A DNA stretch of 64,000 bases from Sipunculus nudus. Its lineage: Eukaryota; Annelida; Sipuncula; Golfingiida; Sipunculidae. Position numbers and translations under genes: made by a program. Shown piece by piece: positions 26,318-37,245 of this stretch (position 1 is its first letter; every line of letters starts with the position of its first letter). The DNA lies in NCBI GenBank assembly GCA_026874595.1, contig CM049313.1, positions 32,422,008-32,486,007 on the forward strand, in the 5' to 3' direction. The notes beneath the pieces are model-generated. The model searched no databases. It saw only the letters and a list, made by a program, of their open reading frames with translations, and was not told the DNA's origin.

Positions 26318-28891
26318 ACAAGGGACCCATAGGTCACGGTGCTCAGCTTAAGTTTGAAATTTTTGCAAATGCAAAATATTCTATTTTAATGTTTTTCATT
26401 TATATAAGCATATGAGAAGCTAAGAGGAAAGAGGCCCTCCTACTTGGTTGTAGTAAAGTTCTAAATATATGATTGCAAACTAATACTCTGACAAGACTGT
26501 CATGAAGAAAAACAGTAAAAGGTTTGAGATATGTGATGCATATGAAAATTTACAGATGGACAGGCCAGTGGTGTGTGTGGACAGAATGGACTAATACCTT
26601 TATTTCACTTTAAAGGGAATAATGCATTTAAGTTTATATATACGCCTATTATTTAAGCATATCCACTTTTTCCATTAAAATAGTTTTATCTGATTATTTT
26701 TTTTTATTTACAAGTTTAATAAATTTGTATTAAGAAACACTTAAAATATAAGTTAAAATATTAGAATTCTAAGTTGCAATCATTATATATCAAGAGTGTA
26801 GCTCATATTGGGTCATATTATGCATACACATATATTTTTATTATTTTTAAATCACAAATGTTTAAACTGAATTAAAAAGAAAATAATGCCACAATGTGGC
26901 ATCTACAAGATTATTCCTTGAATCACAATTAAAAAGTTTTGCACATTGGAGTTTTCAGTACATGCTGAATCTTATTCACCGAAATAAAATAAAAGATTCA
27001 GTAAATTTGGTAAAATAAAAACATCTTTTCAAATAAAGTATACACACTGTTGGTTGAATGAGGGACAAACAATATCATTATGCTAATTACAATCTCAGCT
27101 ATAATTTTTTACTGGAATTAATAGTAAATTGTGAAGTTTTTACTCTTCTCAAGTAAGGAATTACTTATCTGATGAACATCCACACTTTCATAGCAATACA
27201 CCACTTTGTGGACACAATTAAATGTGCACTTTAATCATTGTAACCCTGGTGGTAAATACAAAATCTAAAATGTAGCATTGCATAGCCAAGAATAAAATGA
27301 AATACAGAAAATTATAACATTCATCTAGTTAATGCACCATTTGGGGGGGGGGGGGGGGTGAGTGCAGGGCAGAGGGGAAGCCTGCTAGTAGTGGCCAAGC
27401 TGAGCCAAGGCAAGCTGCCTGGGGTGGGTTATATAATGCAAGTGAAGGCTGTACTACTAAGTTGGCTAGATGTAAACAACACTTGACATGGTATATGAAA
27501 ACTTGAATAAAAGCTACTCTTTTTTAATAATTCCTTTGAAATTTCAGATTTTAAAAGATTAAATCCTTATGTATATACGCTGTGAAAATTAAATCAACAG
27601 TGCTTACAGGGAAAAACATGCCATTGCCAAAGTTGGACGAAATTTAAGGTAATGATTTTTTATTTATGCTAATAACTTGAAAAATTAGCAAAATTCAGAT
27701 CTAATTTTGGGTAAACAATTGAATCTTGATTAAATAAAGTTATATTCCTGAAAAAAAGTCTCCAGCTTCAGCAATTCTCATCTTAGGTGAGTAAATATAT
27801 TTCTTGATTTTTTAAAAAGTGCATTATTTTTGGGCCCATAACTTAAAAAAAAAAACCGCAATTCTGACATCATTTCTGGCATGTGCATAGCGAATGTATA
27901 GAAAAATATGTATATTATATATGATCAAAGTCAGATCAGTGGTTTTGATATTAGGCAGTCGTAAAGTGTAACAATGGGTTTTTAATGGAAAAATGAAGTT
28001 TTTCATTAATATCTCGAAGGAATTAAGTCCTAGTGACCAAATTCTTGGCATGGTAGGGGATTTTGGAGACATCTAACTGTATGCCAAATTAAAGGAACTT
28101 AGAGTTCAAGCTGGGGAGCTGAGCTCTAGCAAACTGCATAACACTAGCTTGATGTAAACAATATGTGACATGGTGCTTGAAAACTTGAATAAAATCTACA
28201 GTTTCTGATTCAACTGGTTTCAAATTTTTGGTGTAAACAGTTAAAATGCTAACAAAAACATGCTTTGAAAATTAAATCCACAGCAGTTACAGGAAAAAGA
28301 CATGCCATGGTCAAAGTTGGGCAAAATTTAAGATACCAATTTTTTATTTTTGCTAATATTTTAAAAAATTTAAAAGATTTAGAACTAATTTTGGGTATAC
28401 AATTTAATTTTGAATAATAAAAGTAATATTACTGGAAAAAAGTGCTTAGCTTAAACAAGTTTTGTGTTAAGTGATCAAATTTCTTTCCTTATTATTTACA
28501 AAATGCATTATGTTTGGGCCCACAATTTTTTTAAATAATACAATACAGACCTAATTTCTGGCATGTACATAGGAACTATATAGAGGATTATTTATGGTAA
28601 ATATGAGGAAAAACAGATGAGTGATTCTGGAATGTGAAAATAGGTTTTTTTAATAAAAAAATTGAGGTTTTTCCTTAATTTCTCGAAGGAACGAAGTTGC
28701 AAAGACCCAGTTTTTGGCTTGGTAGGAGATCTTGGGGACATCTAACATTATGCCAAATTTTGGATTCCTAGGTCTTACGGTTTCAAAACGTGCCACATCT
28801 ACGGATGGACAGATGGATGGACAGACGGATGGACAACGGACAATGGACCATGACTACAGCTCTGATGACTTAAAGTCAGCTGAGCTAAAAA
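26318..28891 (+). mobile_element. Complete family E element (E4)
   Basis: The 5' end is ACAAGGGACCCATAGGTC at 26318 (palindrome with one change), then GCTCAGCTTA. The 3' end has repeated acagacgga/ggacggac-like runs, then ctctgatgacttaaag and TCAGCTGAGC at 28876-28885. The interior is AT-rich, with a 16-G run at 27343-27358 and two units of the ~700-bp core ending in ggggacatctaac. The first 1.3 kb is nearly collinear with 57518-58835. There is no transposase frame, so it is probably mobilised in trans, if it is mobile at all. Confidence 0.75.
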
Positions 28892-28925
28892 TTACTGTAG
28901 TAAAAACCAAGTGATTTCATTCGCC

Positions 28926-29475
28926 CATGTTTCAGTAATACGGCTCACCTGATCAGTTGTGGCCTTTGTCATGCATCAGTAACACGGCTCACCTGACCAG
29001 TTGAGCCCATTTTCATGCATCAGTAACACGGCTCACCTGATCAGTTGAGCCCATTTTCATGCATCAGTAACATGGCTCACCTGACCAGTTGAGCCCATTG
29101 TAATGCATCAATAACACGGCTCACCTGACCAGTTGAGCCCATTTTCATGCATCAGTAACACGGCTCACCTGACCAGTTGAGCCCATTTTCATGCATCAGT
29201 AACACGGCTCACCTGACCAGTTGAGCCCATTGTCATGCATCAGTAACACGGCTCACCTGACCAGTTGAGCCCATTGTCATGCCACAGAAACACAGCTCAC
29301 CTGATCAGTTGAGCCCATTGTCATGCCACAGAAACACAGCTCACCTGATCAGTTGAGCCCATTGTCATGCCACAGAAACACAGCTCACCTGATCAGTTGT
29401 GCCCATTGTCATGCCACAGAAACACAGCTCACCTGATCAGTTGTGCCTATTGTCATGCCACAGTAACACGGACAA
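28926..29475 (+). repeat. Minisatellite, 44-bp unit, about 12 copies
   Basis: The unit is aacacggctcacctgaccag followed by ttgagcccattttcatgcat and cagt (44 bp; for example 28981 to 29025). The last five units use the variant gccacagaaacacagc. Each unit contains the E-box-like CACCTG. There is no coding potential. Confidence 0.95.
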
Positions 29476-30056
29476 GTAAAAGGGACAAAGGGTTTTCGAA
29501 GAAAACACTTTGAACTAAAAGTATTGTGATCAACTTTACCAGAATTAAAATAAATTATTGTGATCCGTAAACCCTCCAACATTTGATAGACTTTTCCTCT
29601 GGTGTTATCCTAATCCTCCATAAAATATCATCAGTATATATATAACATGTTGCGTAAATTTGCTTACAGACGCACCAACCAAGGGTTAAATATAATACCT
29701 CCCCACCTGTCGGAGGTTAAATCACCTCTTTTGAGCACATACAAGAACTATATGATACAAAAAAGACATAGGTACCACCTAATTCAGCGAAATTCTCACA
29801 TAAATCCTCTTCACTGCGATGCCTCCCTATTCCTGGACCACTAGGCATGCCAATTTCTAGATAAGATAAAGAATTAGAAAATTTAGACAAAATGAATATT
29901 TCATAGTAATATAGATGATGGAGTTGCCAGGTTTACGGTCATATGGAATGAGAAGTCACACTTGCAGACTGGTTTATTTTGTGGAAAATAGAGCATATTT
30001 CCAATGGTCACTCATATTTAAACCTTCATTACTTTGAATGCCAGTAGCTAACCTAA
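29476..30056. other. Unique sequence, no gene seen
   Basis: Short AT-rich stretch between the 44-bp minisatellite and a family E element. The 65-residue open frame at 29647 has no recognisable features. Confidence 0.4.
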
Positions 30057-33000
30057 ACAAGTGACCCATGGGTCATGACGCTCAGCTGACTGGGAAGAGA
30101 TTCACAAAAGGAAATTTTATCATCAGAATGGTAGATTTCAACTGAAGCATCAAACAGATTAACCAACAGGCCAAGATTTAGTCTGTATTTATATATCTGA
30201 AAAATAGAGAAAAAATGTGTAAACTTTAAAAACTAGAATAGCCGACAAGTGACTACGTGTATCTGCAAAAATCAGAGTGAAGTGAGGCATGGATTGAGTG
30301 GCAAGGGGAAACAAAGTGAGGTATGTTGCATATTAGCATGGATGTCTGCAGCCTAAATGTGTATGTAGGTTGTGCAACCTACCACAAATCCAGAAAGCTG
30401 TCCAAGTTGTATACATATGCAAAATTTTAGCCAGTAAAGTCAAACCACTACATGGATATGAGTGATTTTAGCCCACGGCAGACAAACAGACAGACGCTGT
30501 GCAAAAATGGTTCAGTTTTGTGTATGATAAAGACCTATGTGAGATCTAAACACAAGCACAATTTTGGCCCAATCGGTCAAATGGTTCCTCAGATATTAGC
30601 TTGGATGTGTGCAGTGTTAACTAGAATGTAGGTGGCGCCACCTGTCATAAAATCAAGAAAGCTATCCAGGATGTATAAACCTGCAAAATTTTAGGCAGTT
30701 ATGTCAAACCACTACAGAGAAATGAGTGATTTTAGGCCACGGCAGACCAACAGACAGACGCTGTGCAAAAATGGTTGCAGGTGGCCCCTCCAGTTTTGTG
30801 TATGATAAAGACCTATGTGAGATCTATACGCATGCAAAATTTTGGCCCAATCGTTCAAACGGTTCCCGAGATATGAGCTTGGATGTCTGCAGCATAAACT
30901 AGAATAAAGGTGGCGCCACCTGTCATAAAATCAAGAAAGCTATCCAGGATGTATAAAACTGCAAAATTTTAGGCAGACATGTCAAACCACTGCCAAGATG
31001 TGAGTGACTTTATTGCACGGCAGACAAACAGACAGACGCTGTGCAAAAATGGTTGCAGGTGGTGCCACCAGTTTTGTGTATGATAAAGAGCTATGTTAGA
31101 TCTATACACATGCAAAATTTTGGCCCCATCGGTCAAACGGTTCCCGAGATATGAGCTTGGAAAGCTCATAAAATCAAGTCCCAGAGGAGCTCTCTGGAAA
31201 CGAATGCGGCAACGGCGGAGGAACCCGGTCAAAAACATAGATTCCACAAAACTTCGTTTTGGCGGGTACAAAAATACAGGTGGCTCCACCAGTCTGCAAA
31301 ACTAATAAAAACACTTACAAACATCAATATCCATGCAAAGAATCATGGTTATCTCCCCATTAGTTGTTCAGATACTTCAATTTTTGTATCAAATTGTCCA
31401 TGATTCTGAGGGATACTTCGGAGTAATATAGCTTGAAGGATATGGGTAACAGAGACCAAATTTTAAGTTTCCACAGGCACTTTTCATGGGCCTTCTTGCA
31501 TGACAAGAATGAAGATTCTAGGTCCAGTTGTTGCGATTTGTACCCTGTTGACAGAAATCCACATCTTTATCATAGAGGTATCAAAAAAAGAGAAAAAAAA
31601 TCGTAAAAATTTGAAAAAAAATAGAGATGGCGCACCCAGTCTGCAGAAACTGATGGAACAGGTCATGATCAATATGTATGCCGAAAATCATGACCATCAG
31701 TGTTGTAGTTATTGAGATACTGCAGTTTTTGTATCAAATTTTCCATTATTCTGGGGGGTAATTTGGAGCCATACAGCTTAAAGAATATAGGTAACAGAGA
31801 CCTAATTTCAGGTTTCCATGGAGACTTTTCATGGGTCTCCCTGTGTGTCAAGAATGAAGATTCTAGGTCCAGTTTTAATGATTTGTGCCCTGTTAACAGA
31901 TGTTCATAACTTTAAAGGTCTCAAAAATAGAGAAAAAAATTCGTAAAAAAACCCGAACAAATACAGGTGGTGCCACCAGTCTTCAGAAACTGATGAAACA
32001 CTCCATGATCAATATCCATGAAAACAATTATGGTGATCTCTGCATTAGTTGTTCAGATACTTCAGCTTTTGTATCAAATTTTCCATTATTCTGAGCTGTA
32101 CTTTGGAGTGCCATAGCTCAAAGGATATGGGTAACAGAGACCTAATTTCAGGTGTCCATGGAGACTTATCATGGGTCTCCCTGTGTGTCAACAATGAAGA
32201 TTCTAGGTCCAGTCCTTACGATTTGTACCCTGTTGACAGATAACTACATCCTGAAAGGTCTCGAAAATAGAGAAAAAAAAATTGTGAAAATTTGAAAAAA
32301 TACAGGTGGCACCACCAGTCTGCAGGTACTGATGAAACACCTCTTGATCAATATGTATGCCAAAAATCATGACCATCAGTGTTGTAGTTATTGAGATGTT
32401 GCAGTTTGTTTTTATCAAATTTTCCATTATTATGGGGGGTTATTGGGAGCCCCCCATAGCTCAAAGGATATGGGTAACAGAGACCTTATTTCAGGTTTCC
32501 ATGCAGACTTTTTATGGACCTCTCAGTGTGTCAAGAATGAAGATTCTAGGTCCAGTCTTTATGATTTGTGCCCTGTTAACAGCTGTTCACATTTTTAAAT
32601 TCGTAAAAAATCGAAAACTTCAGGTGGCAGCCACCAGTCTGCAGGAAGTGATGGAACATCTCATGATCAATATGTATGCCAAAAATCATGACCATCAGTC
32701 AAGTAGTTAATGAGATATTGAAGTTTTTGTATGAAATTTTTGACTTTTCTGGGGGGTACTTTGGGGCCCCATAGCTCAAAGGATATGGGTAACAGAGATC
32801 TAATTTATGGTTTCCACGGAGACTTTTAATAGGTTTCTCAGTGTGTCGAGAATGAAGATTCTAGGTCCAGCGGTTACGATTTGTGCCACGTTAACAGATG
32901 ACAGCATCTTTAAACGTCTCAAAAATAGAGGAAAAAATTGTAAAAAAATCGAAAAATACAGGTGGCGCCACCAGTCTGCAGGAACTTATGGAACATCTCA

Positions 33001-33298
33001 TGATCAATATGTATGCCAAAAATCATGACCATCAGTGTTGTAGTTATTGAGATATTGAAGTTTTTGTATGAAATTTTTTACTTTTCTGGGGGGTACTTTG
33101 GGGCCCCATAGCTCGAAGGATATGGGTAACAGAGACCTAATTTCTGGTTTCCAAGGAGATTTTTCATGGACCTCTCAGTGTATCAAGAATTAAGATTCTA
33201 GGTCTAGCCTTTACGATTTGTGCCTTGTTAACGGACGGACAGACGGACAAAGAGTGATCGCTATAGCTCAGATGACCTTCAGTCAGCTGAGCTAAAAA
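30057..33298 (+). mobile_element. Family E element with ~340-bp core, interrupted by a family C element (E5)
   Basis: The 5' end has aacaagt, GACCCATGGGTC (30063-30074) and GCTCAGCTGA (30080-30089). The 3' end has ctatagctcagatgac and TCAGCTGAGC (33283-33292). The core (31270-33240) holds six or so units of about 330-340 bp. Each unit has cagtctgca after a GGTGGCGCCACC-like palindrome, then atcatgaccatcagt, ttggggccccatagctc, gatatgggtaacagagacc and agattctaggtcc. A closely similar element without the C insertion lies at 61727-63956, giving an empty-site comparison. Confidence 0.8.
30233..31271 (-). mobile_element. Family C Helitron-like element nested in E5 (C1)
   Basis: Read on the minus strand it ends in a degenerate hairpin (plus-strand gccgacaagtgactac) and CTAG, next to T. 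The subterminal repeat at the other end is ttttggcgggtac (31257-31269), the partner of the degraded gtatctgcaaaa at 30259. The core is a ~278-bp unit: GGTGGCGCCACC at 30631 and again at 30909, each followed by tgtcataaaatcaagaaagc. The flanks (gtgtaaacttt... and ...aaaatacagg) are continuous in the empty copy at about 61895-61920. Confidence 0.7.
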
Positions 33299-34045
33299 AC
33301 GATTTGTTCCTAGAAGTATTCTTTGGATTAAAAATAATAAAGTGTCGGGGAGCGTGAGAAGCCAACGATAAAAAAAAAATAACTGTAGTAAGGTACTTGT
33401 TTTAGTTTATTTTGTTATTTTAAGAATTATGAAATTCCTGATATACTCTGAGAAATTGGTATAAAAATTCTCTCTTTATACTGCATATCTAATATTTGTA
33501 TGACAGAAAAGTAACTCTTTATAAATATAAATATTATGTCCATATTTGTAATTATAAACATTTCTCTTAAGTGTATTAGGGTTGGTTTGGAGTTGGTTCA
33601 CGTGCCTGTGTGTAATACTCTCATATATGAACAGATGATCTTTATATGTTCTCTATATGTTCATATAATATTTGCATTTAAATGTAGTATTCAGCATGGT
33701 GAGCGCTTTCAGTGACTCAGAAAGTCATCCAAAAAATCTGAGCGTTTACCTTATCAATACTGAAATACAGAATATAAAAGTTAAAGTTGCTTGCTTTGTA
33801 AATAAATAGAAAACACATCCATAACTCATACCCACCCCCCTTAATTGTTGTTTCCTAGAAAGGTTTATTATGCACTTATTAGACATGTTACTTATGCAAT
33901 TATGCAGTCTTAAATTCTCTCCTCTATAACTATATATAATTGAAATACCTCTATTAAACAACTAACAATTAATGATATTCTGTTTGTCTTGGATAACACA
34001 CTCTATACTTGGCTATCTGGTTCACCATGTCCTTTTTGTGTATTT
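33299..34045. other. AT-rich unique sequence, no gene seen
   Basis: It lies between a family E element and the 68-bp minisatellite. It is rich in A and T, with a C6 run near 33835 and no convincing exon. Confidence 0.4.
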
Positions 34046-34051
34046 GGTGAA

Positions 34052-34722
34052 CAGTCACTCTGAGGAAATGCATCAGGGGTTACGTGGAGTGATATCATTA
34101 CTGTTTACTTTGTCATGTACAGTCACTCTGAGGAAATGCATCAGGGGTTATGTGGAGTGATATCATTGCTGTTTACTTTGTCACGTACAGTCACTCTGAG
34201 GAAATGCATCAGGGGTTACGTGGAGTGATATCATTGCTGTTTACTTTGTCACGTGCAGTCACTCTGAGGAAATGCATCAGGGGTTACCTGGAGTGATATC
34301 ATTGCTGTTTACTTTGTCACGTACAGTCACTCTGAGGAAATGCATCAGGAGTTACCTGGAGTGATATCATTGCTGTTTACTTTGTCACATACAGTCACTC
34401 TGAGGAAATGCATCAGGGTTATGTGGGGTGATATCATTGCTGTTTACTTTGTCACGTACAGTCACTCTGAGGAAATGCATCAGGGGTTACATGGAGTGAT
34501 ATCATTGCTGTTTACTTTGTCACGTACAGTCACTCTGAGGAAATGCATCAGGGGTTACGTGGAGTGATATCATTGCTGTTTACTTTGCCATGTACAGTCA
34601 CTCTGAGGAAATGCATCAGGGGTTACGTGGAGTGATATCATTGCTGTTTACTTTGTCATGTACAGTCACTCTGAGGAAATGCATCAGGGGTTACGTGGAG
34701 TGATATCATTGCTGTTTATTGT
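34052..34722 (+). repeat. Minisatellite, 68-bp unit, 10 copies
   Basis: The unit is cagtcactctgaggaaatgc, then atcaggggttacgtggagtg, then atatcattgctgtttacttt, then gtcacgta. Starts are at 34052, 34120, 34188, 34256, 34324, 34392, 34459 (one base deleted), 34527, 34595 and 34663. Copies differ at only a few positions, so the array is young or homogenised. Confidence 0.96.
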
Positions 34723-34906
34723 CTCACGTCGAAAGGTTCCTCAGGTGATTCGCCTTTGACATATAACAGATCATGTAAAGTAGCTTGTATAAATCATTTA
34801 CATTTTTAACAACTCGGTGGCCTGAACAGTTAAAAAAAATTCATTCCCTAGCTTCCAATGTTTTTTAAGACTTTCAAAAAATTGTCCCTGGCAAATAAAG
34901 GAACTT

Positions 34907-37092
34907 GCATTGGCAAATACATGAAGCACTCTTTCTATCACAAATGCATAAATCACTCCATCTAGCAAAGATACATGAAGCCCTCCATCTAGCACAAATA
35001 CATGAAGCACTCCATGTAGCAAAAATACATGAAGCACTCAATCTAGCACAAATACATGAAGCCCTCCATCCAGCACAAATACATGAAGCCCTCCATCTAG
35101 CACAAATACATGAAGCCCTCCATCTAGCACAAATACATGAAGCACTTCATCTAGCACTAATACATAAAGCCCTCCATCTAGCACAAATACTTGAAGCCCT
35201 CCATCTAGCACAAATACATGAAGCTCTCCATCTAGCACAAATACATGAAGCCCTCCATCTAGCCCAAATACACAAAGCCCTCAATCTAGCACAAATACCC
35301 GAAGCCCTCCATCTAGCACAAAATACATGAAGCCCTCAAACTAGTACAAATACATGAAGCACTCTATCCCAAACACAAATACATGAAGCCCTCCATTTAG
35401 CACAACAACATGAAGCCCTCCATCTAGCACAAATACATGAAGCCCTCCATCTAGCACAAATACATGAAGCCCTCCATCTAGCACAAATACATGAAGCCCT
35501 CCATCTAGCACAAATACATGAAGCCCTCCATCTAGCACAAATACATGAAGCCCTCCATCTAGCACAAATACATGAAGCCCTCCATCTAGCACAAATACAT
35601 GAAGCCCTCCATCTAGCACAAATACTTGAAGCCCTCTATCTAGCACAAATACATGAAGCACTCCATCTAGCACAAATACATGAAGCCCTCCATCTAGCAC
35701 AAATACTTGAAGCCCTCCATCTAGCACAAATACTTGAAGCCCTCCATCTAGCACAAATACATGAAGCCCTCCATCTAGCCCAAATACACAAAGCCCTCAA
35801 TCTAGCACAAATACCCGAAGCCCTCCATCTAGCACAAATACATGAAGCCCTCCATCTAGCCCAAATACACAAAGCCCTCAATCTAGCACAAATACCCGAA
35901 GCCCTCCATCTAGCCCAAATACAGGAAGCCCTCAAACTAGTACAAATACATGAAGCACTCTATCCCAAGCACAAATACATGAAGCCCTCCATCTAGCACA
36001 ACAACATGAAGCCCTCCATCTAGCACAAATACATGAAGCCCTCCATCTAGCACAAATACATGAAGCCCTCCATCTAGCACATATGCATGAAGCCCTCCAT
36101 CTAGCACAAATACTTGAAGCCCTCCATCTAGCACAAATAAATGAAGCCCTCCATCTAGCACAAATACATGAAGCCCTCCATCTAGCACAAATACATGAAG
36201 CCCTCCATCTAGCACAAATACATGAAGCCCTCCATCTAGCACTAATACATGAAGCCCTCCATCTAGCACAAATACATGAAGCCCTCCATCTAGCACAAAT
36301 ACATGAAGCCCTCCATCTAGCACAAATACTTGAAGCCCTCTATCTAGCACAAATACATGAAGCACTCCATCTAGCACAAATACATGAAGCCCTCCATCTA
36401 GCACAAATACATGAAGCCCTCCATCTAGCCCAAATACATGAAGCCCTCCATCTAGCACAAATACTTGAAGCCCTCCATCTAGCACAAATACATGAAGCCC
36501 TCCATCTAGCCCAAATACACGAAGCCCTCCATCTAGCACAAATACTTGAAGCCCTCCATCTAGCACAAATACTTGAAGCCCTCCATCTAGCACAAATACT
36601 TGAAGCCCTCCATCTAGCACAAATACATGAAGCCCTCCATCTAGCACAAATACTTGAAGCCCTCCATCTAGCACAAATACATGAAGCCCTCCATCTAGCC
36701 CAAATACACGAAGCCCTCCATCTAGCACAAATACATGAAGCCCTCCATCTAGCACAAATACTTGAAGCCCTCCATCTAGCACAAATACTTGAAGCCCTCC
36801 ATCTAGCCCAAATACACGAAGCCCTCCATCTAGCACAAATACATGAAGCCCTCCATCTAGCACAAATACATGAAGCCCTCCATCTAGCACAAATACTTGG
36901 AGCCCTCCATCTAACACAAATACTTGAAGCCCTCCATCTAGCACAAATACTTGAAGCCCTCCATCTAGCACAAATACATGAAGCCCTCCATCTAGCCCAA
37001 ATACACGAAGCCCTCCATCTAGCACAAATACTTGAAGCCCTCCATCTAGCACAACTACATGAAGCACTCCATCTAGCACAAATATATGCATT
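34907..37092 (+). repeat. Minisatellite, 27-bp unit, about 80 copies, open on both strands
   Basis: The unit is catgaagccctccatctagc followed by acaaata (27 bp, nine codons). It translates as HEALHLAQI on plus and as VLDGGLHVF and CARWRASCI in two minus frames, so frames stay open for up to 340 residues (plus, 36083-37105) and 422 residues (minus, 35937-37205). Variants include acttgaag, acccgaag and tagccc. A block with gtacaaatacatgaagcactc and tatccca at 35343 recurs at 35939, a 596-bp shift (22 units plus 2 bases), which changes frame. I do not call this a gene: no start context, splice site or non-repeat domain supports it. A repetitive low-complexity protein cannot be excluded. Confidence 0.95.
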
Positions 37093-37245
37093 AAGGAGCA
37101 TGTAATGGTCGAAAGTTCATTGTAAAATGACATTGAGATCACAGGTGAAAATGATATATTGACCAATGGCAAACAGAGTTGTAAAGACTGTGTTTTGTGG
37201 TACAATTCTGATACAGATTGATAAAGTTACTTAGAATTATAATAA

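Noticed and set aside
28926-29475. CRISPR-like array in the 44-bp minisatellite
   Set aside because: There are no variable spacers; the whole 44-bp unit repeats.
31484-33028. Recurring 60-117-residue frames in the E core
   Set aside because: They arise from the tandem ~340-bp units. Frames and starts are inconsistent between units, and both strands give similar lengths.
35937-37205. 422-residue minus-strand open frame as a protein gene
   Set aside because: It is a read-through of the 27-bp minisatellite. Three frames on two strands are open over the same array, and no conserved domain or splice context supports it.
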